From assembly GCA_018302915.1 (NCBI GenBank), contig JAGVZB010000023.1:1-7617 (forward strand): 7,617 nucleotides of DNA, written 5' to 3'. The notes under the pieces were generated by a model, which was given only the letters and a program-made list of their open reading frames with translations, was not told the DNA's origin and did no database searches. The position numbers were made by a program, and so were the translations under genes. Below are positions 1 to 4,636 of this stretch, piece by piece; position 1 is the stretch's first letter; each line of letters opens with the position of its first letter. The DNA is from Candidatus Woesearchaeota archaeon (GTDB taxonomy: Archaea > Nanobdellota > Nanobdellia > SCGC-AAA011-G17 > GW2011-AR20).

Positions 1-1
1 G

Positions 2-1024
2 GCTATTAGTGGTGTTTTAGATATTTTATTTAAAGGATTTTTAACCCCTCTTGCAAACATTTTTGGTGGGAAGAATTATGAAATTCCATCAAGACTGGTT
101 TTAGGAATTATTCTATTTATTGCTTTAAATTTTGGAATTGGAAAGAAACTTGATAATAGTAATAATAATAGAAATGGAAAAATAGTTTCATTGGTTATTG
201 CAATTTTAGGAGCATCATTGATACCTAATATTATTATTACTAAATTATTTAGTCCAGTAGAAGGGCTATTTGGTAATTTTATTGGATTAATCTTAGTTTT
301 AACTGTAATGATTTTACCAATTTATCTTATAGCTAGAACTGATGTAGAAAGTAAGTCAGGTCATTTTTTTAAGGGATGTGTTTATCTTGGTCTTTTGTTG
401 ATAATAATTTATATTGGCGGAAATTTTCAAAAAACATCCATAGATATCGGAGGCATAATTCCTTTGGCTTATGCATTATCTGTCTTGTTTTGTTTAGTTG
501 GAGCTGGTTATAGTTTATATAAAGCATTATCTCATTCTGCTCGTGCAGTTGGAGAAGAAATAGAAAATACTGGAGGAATTAGAGATTTGCCTAAAAATGT
601 AGCAGGATCTGCAAGAAGATTTTGGGGGGGTAATCAACAATCTGATGTTCAAGATCAAGTTAAAAAAGATAGACTTAAAGGACTTATTATAGGAAATTAT
701 AATGCAATCAAATCAAGATATGGTTATATTGTAAATAATGAGGATATTAGAAAATTGAATAAAATTATAAGTAATTTAAAGGATATTAAAGAGTATTCCA
801 CGAGCATTAATTCAAACATTGAATTTTCTGGATTAAAAAATAGTAATAGGAATTTGGATATAATTTTTAATTTATTTTTAAAATTAGAAAGGGATAGTGA
901 AGGTTTAATGAAAGGATTTGAAAAGGTAAGAGACATGATTTCACATAAATCCCTTTTGGTCAGGTTCAAAACTACAATCGGTAAAACAATTAAAGATTTA
1001 CAGGGTCCAATAAATAATTTATAA
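2..1024 (+). CDS. Multi-pass membrane protein with soluble C-terminal domain, 5'-partial, function unknown
   Basis: The reading frame is open from base 2, so the gene starts left of the window; 340 residues are visible. The TTG at 191 is in this frame, inside a membrane helix, and is probably an internal leucine codon. I see hydrophobic segments near residues 32-46, 60-82, 90-112, 123-140 and 150-174, plus a weaker one at the extreme left. A short Asn-rich loop (residues 51-58) separates two of them. From about residue 178 the protein turns polar and helical and remains so to the end (about 160 residues, probably cytoplasmic). The linker holds a run of seven G bases at 624-630 coding Trp-Gly-Gly. 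Base use is very AT-rich (9 G+C in the 60 bases 721-780). I do not recognise the family; a channel, transporter or secretion-type membrane component are all possible. The gene converges on the next one. Confidence 0.75.
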   Translation, partial: AISGVLDILFKGFLTPLANIFGGKNYEIPSRLVLGIILFIALNFGIGKKLDNSNNNRNGKIVSLVIAILGASLIPNIIITKLFSPVEGLFGNFIGLILVLTVMILPIYLIARTDVESKSGHFFKGCVYLGLLLIIIYIGGNFQKTSIDIGGIIPLAYALSVLFCLVGAGYSLYKALSHSARAVGEEIENTGGIRDLPKNVAGSARRFWGGNQQSDVQDQVKKDRLKGLIIGNYNAIKSRYGYIVNNEDIRKLNKIISNLKDIKEYSTSINSNIEFSGLKNSNRNLDIIFNLFLKLERDSEGLMKGFEKVRDMISHKSLLVRFKTTIGKTIKDLQGPINNL

Positions 1025-1089
1025 AATATTTCCTTTTAGTTTATTCAAAAAGATATGTACATAATCAAGGATTCTTAGCATGAACTAAA
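1025..1089. terminator. Convergent intergenic gap with T-rich tracts, probable terminator region
   Basis: This 65-base gap lies between two converging genes. The top strand carries T-rich stretches just after the stop of the left gene (1028-1044), and the bottom strand carries a run of five T opposite 1049-1053. U-rich tracts without a hairpin are the usual archaeal termination signal. In DNA this AT-rich the signal is weak. No other feature was seen in the gap. Confidence 0.3.
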
Positions 1090-1407
1090 TTAATCAACCA
1101 ATGATATCATAGCATCTTTTTGTTCTCTTATTATATTAATTTTAAAAGTATTTAATCTAGCAATTATTAATGTTGAAATATTATTTTTATTTTTTTCAAT
1201 AAATTGAAGTAATTCGTTTAACATTCTCCTTTGATTTGATAATTCTATTATTCTTTCATCTGCATTTATTAGTAATTTTATAACTTCTGCTAAATTATTA
1301 AAAGTTTCTCGCGGAAGATAATTTTCACTTTTCCAAATAATTATAGAATTATTTAAAATTTTTAAAAAGGATTGATAAACTTCTTTTTGTAATTCTTCAG
1401 GCAGCAT
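1090..1407 (-). CDS. Small helical protein, function unknown
   Basis: Encodes 105 residues, predicted to be almost entirely alpha-helical and soluble: many Leu, Ile, Asn, Lys and Glu, no signal peptide, no clear membrane span and no cysteine. Heptad-like spacing of hydrophobic residues over about residues 38-75 would allow a helical hairpin or short coiled coil. The ATG lies one base past the TAA of the upstream gene (TAA-A-ATG), and I see no TATA box at the right distance, so it is probably the second gene of a leftward operon read by coupled translation. It is far more AT-rich than its operon partner: 7 G+C in bases 1141-1200 against 20 in 1441-1500. This suggests recent acquisition or weak constraint. 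I do not recognise the family. Its length and tight spacing support a real gene. Confidence 0.6.
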   Translation of the reverse strand: MLPEELQKEVYQSFLKILNNSIIIWKSENYLPRETFNNLAEVIKLLINADERIIELSNQRRMLNELLQFIEKNKNNISTLIIARLNTFKINIIREQKDAMISLVD

Positions 1408-1408
1408 T

Positions 1409-1831
1409 TTACAAAGGAATTATATTTTTTACCAAAGGCTCTATTAATACCCAATATAATGGTGCCGTCACTATCAAGACTACAATTATCAAGGAATGAA
1501 ACCATGTTTCTTTTAATCCTTTAGAAGAGCCAATTGTTGTTTTAACCACAGCAGACTGAGCATGAATCCTTATTAAAATTATTAAGCCTATTAAAGACCT
1601 TACAATCCATACATTTGCCAACCATGAGCTTTTACTTGCTAAATTTGTCAATTCAAGGAAATATGGAACATTAAACACTATCAATAATCCTATCAATATT
1701 GTCACAAAAGTACTTAATCCATGACCAATCCAATGAGAACCCCTAAAATTTTCATCATGATGTATCAAAAATAATTCATACAATCCTATAATTGGAGTCA
1801 ACACCAAAGCCGGAATAAATTCTAAAACCAT
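1409..1831 (-). CDS. Four-helix integral membrane protein with a His/Asp/Glu cluster, function unknown
   Basis: Encodes 140 residues with four probable membrane helices at about 5-22, 40-60, 72-90 and 110-132. The loop after helix 1 concentrates possible metal or proton ligands: His24, His25, Asp26, Glu27, His33 and His37. His90 and His112 sit near the ends of helices 3 and 4 and could join that cluster in the folded protein. The family is not one I can name, and metal binding is inference from residue placement only. The ATG at 1831 is preceded by AAGAGG with a 6-base spacer, a partial Shine-Dalgarno match. A palindromic TATA element centred 26.5 bases upstream instead predicts a transcript beginning at or next to the ATG. 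The gene leads a probable two-gene leftward operon and is divergent from the voltage-sensor-like gene. Confidence 0.7.
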   Translation of the reverse strand: MVLEFIPALVLTPIIGLYELFLIHHDENFRGSHWIGHGLSTFVTILIGLLIVFNVPYFLELTNLASKSSWLANVWIVRSLIGLIILIRIHAQSAVVKTTIGSSKGLKETWFHSLIIVVLIVTAPLYWVLIEPLVKNIIPL

Positions 1832-1851
1832 ATTATTCCTCTTATTTGGAT

Positions 1852-1863
1852 ATATTTAAATAT
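1852..1863. promoter_or_regulatory. Palindromic TATA box shared by two divergent genes
   Basis: The 12-base perfect palindrome ATATTTAAATAT is centred at 1857.5. The divergent ATG codons begin at 1831 (bottom strand) and 1884 (top strand), so the centre lies exactly 26.5 bases from each. Archaeal TATA boxes normally centre about 26-27 bases upstream of the transcription start. One element could therefore drive two leaderless transcripts in opposite directions. The box and its symmetry are seen directly; promoter activity is inferred. Confidence 0.65.
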
Positions 1864-1883
1864 TATGTTTCAATTTTATTAAT

Positions 1884-2468
1884 ATGAGGAAATGGCTGCA
1901 TAATCTTGAGATTTTCTTTGATAGGGCAATACCTTATGTTATCTTATTGCTAATTTTTATCATTGTTGGAGAATTTGCATTTCATAACTTCATGAACAAG
2001 TACAGGCTTTATGTATCCTTAGCTGATTATGTCATTGTTGGTTTTTTTATAATAGATTTGGGATTTAAATTTTACAGAGTAAGGAATGTCAAATTATTCT
2101 TCAAGAAATACTGGCTTGAGGTTATTGCTGTATTTCCTTTTGTTTTGGTATTCAGACTGTTTGAGGAGCTTGCCCTTCTGTTGAGATTCACAGAGCCGTT
2201 GGAGCAAGGACAGAAAGTGCTGCATGGAATAACAGAAGGAATCCAATTGGGAGAGGAACAAAAAATAATAAGAGAACTTCAGGAATTAGAAAAAGGAACT
2301 AGAACATTCAGGTCAATACAAGAAAGCACTAAACTATCAAGGACAACAATGTTTCTTAGATTCATGAGACTGCCAAGGCTGGCAAGAGCTGTTCCAGTCT
2401 ATGAAAAACCAATAAAGAAAGAAATCAAGGTTATTGAAGAAAAATTAGGAATTAAGAAAAGAAGATAA
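1884..2468 (+). CDS. Voltage-sensor-domain-like membrane protein without a pore domain
   Basis: Encodes 194 residues resembling the S1-S3 part of voltage-gated ion channels. S1 is about 12-35. S2 is about 46-64 and carries Phe55-x-x-Asp58-x-x-x-Lys62, the spacing of the channel charge-transfer centre. S3 is about 76-92, starting Trp77-Leu-Glu79 and ending in a Phe-Pro-Phe motif like the S3 of Kv-type channels. A polar helical stretch of about 60 residues follows. Then come Arg159, Arg162, Arg165 and Arg168, one every third residue as in S4, in a short hydrophobic segment broken by Pro164. The tail is basic and ends Lys-Lys-Arg-Arg. No S5-S6 pore or selectivity filter is present. It may sense voltage, conduct protons like Hv1, or only share the fold. 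The start has no Shine-Dalgarno and fits leaderless expression. The last 24 bases overlap the FEN1 gene. Confidence 0.65.
   Translation: MRKWLHNLEIFFDRAIPYVILLLIFIIVGEFAFHNFMNKYRLYVSLADYVIVGFFIIDLGFKFYRVRNVKLFFKKYWLEVIAVFPFVLVFRLFEELALLLRFTEPLEQGQKVLHGITEGIQLGEEQKIIRELQELEKGTRTFRSIQESTKLSRTTMFLRFMRLPRLARAVPVYEKPIKKEIKVIEEKLGIKKRR
2404..2444 (-). terminator. Possible U-rich terminator for FEN1
   Basis: Read on the bottom strand, the bases after the FEN1 stop are T-rich, with TTTTCTTC directly after the TAA and more T/C tracts near 2404-2424. The tract lies within the converging membrane-protein gene, where it encodes Lys- and Glu-rich codons, so it may reflect composition only. Confidence 0.3.
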
Positions 2469-3455
2469 TCCCTTCTGATATTTTTCTTTTTTTGTTAATT
2501 TTTCAAGCATTTTATCAACTCTTTCTTCACTAAAATCATGCTTGTCAACCAATATACTCTTTATTTTTTCTGTATCAGGCTCTGACCATTTAAGCTGATA
2601 ATTTTTCATGACAGGCATTGACTTGAATACTGCATAAATTTTCTTCCAGTCAAAATCAGGCTTTAACTCCTTGAACAAGCTATCAAAATTCTTGTTTTGC
2701 CTTACTAATTTCAATGCATTTTTAGGACCAATTCTCGGAATTTTATCATTATAATCTGTTCCAATAATTATTGCCAATACTATCAGTTGATCCTGATTAA
2801 TATCCAACTCCTTAAGAACTTCTTTTAATTCTATCAATTCAGGACTTATTTTTACATAAGTATTTCTTACCTTTCTTCTTTGGGATATTGTAATATTTTT
2901 AACTAATCTTGGTGCAGAATACAGCAGTGAATCAAAATCGGTGGACGCTACTGCATAAGCATCACCTTTTTCAGCCATAAATGAGCATTGAGCTTCTGCT
3001 TCTGAAGGCGATTGTATAACTGGAAGACCAAAAGCCCTTATCAATTCCTTTGCTTCATCACTCATCTTGAAAGATAATCTCATTGATTGCTTGGAATATT
3101 TTAACATTGATTCTTCATCACCTTCTTCCCTTGCTTTTTCTAGCTTTTCCTCTGCTAACTGCTTCCTGTGTTCTCTTTGCTCCTTCTCATGAATCTTTAA
3201 AGAAGGAGGTTTTCCATCAAAAACAAAAACCAGCTTAATATTTCTCTCAATCAAATTAGGAATTCTTGTTGATATCCCCATTAAATGTGAAGTAATATTA
3301 TTTTTAGAATCCATCAACGGAGTTCCATCTGGCTGCCTAATTGATGATAAAAACTGATAAAGCATCTGAGAAGCATCAACTGCCAGTACCTTGTTCTTCA
3401 AATCATCAAGAGAGATCTCTTTCTTGGGGATTATCTGAGATATGTTCAAGCCCAT
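2445..3455 (-). CDS. fen: Flap endonuclease 1 (FEN1), structure-specific 5' nuclease
   Basis: FEN1 cuts 5' flaps left by strand displacement during Okazaki-fragment maturation and long-patch repair. The 336 residues match the usual archaeal length (about 340). The N domain (about 1-100) holds Asp27 and Asp80. The I domain (from about 140) holds Glu152 and Glu154 in SPSEAEAQ, Asp173 and Asp175 in STDFDSLL, and Asp234 in IGTDYND, so all seven two-metal-site acids are present. The helix-two-turn-helix DNA-binding segment follows (IGPKNALKLV, 242-251). It is preceded by Lys-Ile-Pro-Arg where many homologues have a Gly-rich turn. The C terminus is a PIP box, Gln327-x-x-Leu330-x-x-Phe333-Leu334, for binding PCNA. 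The ATG has its own TATA box about 24.5 bases upstream and no Shine-Dalgarno. The stop lies inside the converging membrane-protein gene. Confidence 0.97.
   Translation of the reverse strand: MGLNISQIIPKKEISLDDLKNKVLAVDASQMLYQFLSSIRQPDGTPLMDSKNNITSHLMGISTRIPNLIERNIKLVFVFDGKPPSLKIHEKEQREHRKQLAEEKLEKAREEGDEESMLKYSKQSMRLSFKMSDEAKELIRAFGLPVIQSPSEAEAQCSFMAEKGDAYAVASTDFDSLLYSAPRLVKNITISQRRKVRNTYVKISPELIELKEVLKELDINQDQLIVLAIIIGTDYNDKIPRIGPKNALKLVRQNKNFDSLFKELKPDFDWKKIYAVFKSMPVMKNYQLKWSEPDTEKIKSILVDKHDFSEERVDKMLEKLTKKEKYQKGLSSFLNS
2481..2493 (+). terminator. U-rich terminator for the voltage-sensor-like gene
   Basis: A run of T5-C-T7 on the top strand begins 13 bases after the stop at 2468, and more T-rich sequence follows to about 2503. 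There is no hairpin, as expected for archaeal U-tract termination. The same bases are Lys/Glu codons near the FEN1 C terminus on the other strand, so coding constraint could also explain the tract. Confidence 0.45.
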
Positions 3456-3474
3456 AAAAATAGAAAAGAATTGG

Positions 3475-3484
3475 AATTTAAATA
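3475..3484 (-). promoter_or_regulatory. TATA box for FEN1
   Basis: The bottom strand reads TATTTAAATT in the 32-base gap between the upstream gene's stop and the FEN1 ATG. Its centre is about 24.5 bases from the ATG, which predicts a leaderless or nearly leaderless transcript. It implies that FEN1 is transcribed independently, although readthrough from the upstream gene is also possible. Confidence 0.5.
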
Positions 3485-3487
3485 ATT

Positions 3488-3892
3488 TTAGTTGATACTT
3501 TTTTTATCTTCAACTTTTTCCATACATACATATATAACCTCTAAAAAGGTTCTAGTAGGCATACAAAAATAATCAATTCCTCTCTTGGACAATTCTTTTT
3601 TTATAGCCCTTGCTCTTTCTTTTGGATCTATTGAAAGTCTAGTGTGATGGACTTTAAAAAAATTATAAATTGGCACTTCACTCTTTTCAGGAAATTCTGT
3701 GGTTATAATATAAGCATTTTCTCCTGAAGATCCTATAACAATCTCATCTATTTTTAGTTCACCATCCCTAACTGAATCCAATAAAGGGTATAACTCTGAA
3801 ATTGGTCTTGCTATGGGATCTATTACCCCAACCTTTTCTTCAAAAGATTGATTACCCCTAAAAATATTTGTTGCTTCTTCCAATGTTACCAT
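3488..3892 (-). CDS. Conserved-looking small soluble protein, function unknown
   Basis: With the ATG at 3892 this encodes 134 residues. It looks like a soluble mixed alpha/beta protein: an acidic helical N terminus, a hydrophobic strand near residues 50-53 (EIVIG) followed by a Gly/Ser turn, then a basic helix with Arg and Lys pairs (about 90-105), and a final strand before a charged tail. There are no membrane spans and no catalytic motif I recognise. The frame also stays open to a GTG at 3940, which would add 16 residues. I prefer the ATG because a strong TATA box (TTTATAAA, preceded by a purine-rich BRE) lies centred 26.5 bases upstream of it, inside that extension. The extension itself is made of Ile, Lys and Phe codons typical of untranslated AT-rich DNA. 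The gene precedes FEN1 on the same strand, 32 bases away; a functional link is unproven. Confidence 0.65.
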   Translation of the reverse strand: MVTLEEATNIFRGNQSFEEKVGVIDPIARPISELYPLLDSVRDGELKIDEIVIGSSGENAYIITTEFPEKSEVPIYNFFKVHHTRLSIDPKERARAIKKELSKRGIDYFCMPTRTFLEVIYVCMEKVEDKKSIN

Positions 3893-3914
3893 AAAATTAT
3901 CAATTTTAATTCTT

Positions 3915-3928
3915 TTTATAAATCTTTC
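3915..3928 (-). promoter_or_regulatory. BRE and TATA box of the small unknown gene upstream of FEN1
   Basis: The bottom strand reads GAAAGA followed directly by TTTATAAA, a close match to the archaeal BRE-TATA arrangement. The TATA centre (3918.5) is 26.5 bases from the ATG at 3892. This decides the start choice in favour of that ATG over the GTG at 3940 and predicts a leaderless mRNA. Confidence 0.55.
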
Positions 3929-3959
3929 TATTTTAACCACTTTAAAATGATAATATAAT

Positions 3960-3973
3960 GCTTATATGTAAGC
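3960..3973. promoter_or_regulatory. TATA-like element within a short inverted repeat upstream of the nuclease gene
   Basis: GCTTA-TATG-TAAGC is a 5-base inverted repeat around four bases. It includes CTTATATG, centred about 25.5 bases before the ATG at 3990, so it may be the TATA box of the nuclease-polB operon. The arms could also form a small operator overlapping the promoter. An alternative A/T-rich TATA candidate lies at 3951-3959. Confidence 0.4.
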
Positions 3974-3989
3974 TACATTTCTAATTTTC

Positions 3990-4631
3990 ATGGTGATTAG
4001 GAGAGTTTCTTTGATGCACAAAGGCGGTGCATACCAGTACAGGCTCCATAACAAGAAGCTGAATGACCTTGCATTGAATTATCCAAGCCTGACATGGTAT
4101 CTCAACAAGGTATTTGAAAAATGCCCTGATGACTATTTCTTCAAGGGTCCAAGAAGCTCAATGCTAAAATTCAAACTAAGCAATTCAAACATCCACCAGA
4201 TAATCGGGCATGAAATAAATGACTTGTGCAATACAGGGCTAAAAATAAATGAAGACAGGTATAAAACAGGCCATTCAAAGGTCCAGGTTTTCATGCTTGA
4301 AAATGATGACAAGACCATCGCTGTGGAAATTCCAATATGGATAAAGAAGGATGAATTGGACAATTTCAACGGAATGTTCAATTCAGACGAGCCTTTGACA
4401 GGCCATATTGACATCCTGAGGATAGAGGACGGAAAAATATGGGTATGGGACTACAAGCCAAGAGCCTTTGACGAGAAGTATGCAGCAACACAGGTGTTCT
4501 TTTATTCATTAATGCTGAGCAAGAGGACTTCAATCCCTTTAAGCAATTTCAGGTGCGGATATTTTGATGAAAGGTATGCTTTTATTTTCAAGCCGGAATT
4601 AAAAAATTTAATAAAAGAGAGATTGCTATAA
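3990..4631 (+). CDS. PD-(D/E)XK nuclease, RecB/Cas4-like
   Basis: Encodes 213 residues with the ordered motifs of the RecB-type PD-(D/E)XK nuclease fold: His74-Glu75 in IIGHEINDL (motif I), Gly138-His-Ile-Asp141 (GxxD, motif II), Asp154-Tyr-Lys156 in VWDYKPR (motif III) and Gln168-x-x-x-Tyr172. These residues bind the metal and cut DNA in the family. Only three cysteines are present (45, 80, 189) and they are scattered, so the four-Cys iron-sulphur cluster of typical Cas4 or AddB proteins is probably absent. No cas genes or CRISPR repeats are nearby. Residues 1-60 are basic and aromatic and may contact DNA. The ATG lies about 25.5 bases after a TATA-like element and lacks a Shine-Dalgarno. 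PolB starts 5 bases after its stop, suggesting co-transcription and a role in DNA replication, repair or end processing. Nuclease activity is well supported by the motifs; the substrate is not known. Confidence 0.85.
   Translation: MVIRRVSLMHKGGAYQYRLHNKKLNDLALNYPSLTWYLNKVFEKCPDDYFFKGPRSSMLKFKLSNSNIHQIIGHEINDLCNTGLKINEDRYKTGHSKVQVFMLENDDKTIAVEIPIWIKKDELDNFNGMFNSDEPLTGHIDILRIEDGKIWVWDYKPRAFDEKYAATQVFFYSLMLSKRTSIPLSNFRCGYFDERYAFIFKPELKNLIKERLL
4605..4614 (+). promoter_or_regulatory. Possible internal TATA box for polB
   Basis: TTTAATAA (4607-4614), preceded by an A-rich stretch, sits inside the last codons of the nuclease gene. Its centre is 26.5 bases from the polB ATG, the same spacing seen at other starts here. 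polB might thus be read from its own leaderless promoter as well as from the operon. The local AT-richness makes a chance match quite possible. Confidence 0.35.
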
Positions 4632-4636
4632 TATAC

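Noticed and set aside
724..969. Bottom-strand 81-residue frame opposite the left membrane-protein gene
   Set aside because: Low-complexity Leu/Ile/Phe/Lys/Ser composition expected from AT-rich antisense DNA, with no start signals.
191..1024. A complete gene starting at the TTG at 191
   Set aside because: The same frame is open to the left edge and encodes further hydrophobic, membrane-like sequence, so the TTG is most likely an internal leucine codon and the gene is 5'-truncated by the window.
1838..1843. AAGAGG as a true Shine-Dalgarno for the gene starting at 1831
   Set aside because: The match is only partial, and the TATA position predicts that the transcript starts at or beside the ATG, so the motif would not be in the mRNA. 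It is kept as a caveat, not listed as a site.
3960..3973. A stem-loop RNA or terminator formed by GCTTA-TATG-TAAGC
   Set aside because: Five-base arms give a weak hairpin, no U-tract follows, and its position upstream of a start fits a promoter or operator better.
4133..4414. Bottom-strand 93-residue frame within the nuclease gene
   Set aside because: It is antisense to the PD-(D/E)XK gene, which carries clear motifs; nothing independent supports it.
3990..4631. CRISPR-associated Cas4
   Set aside because: The nuclease motifs fit the wider RecB/Cas4 group, but the four cluster cysteines are not there and the window has no repeats or cas1/cas2 genes.
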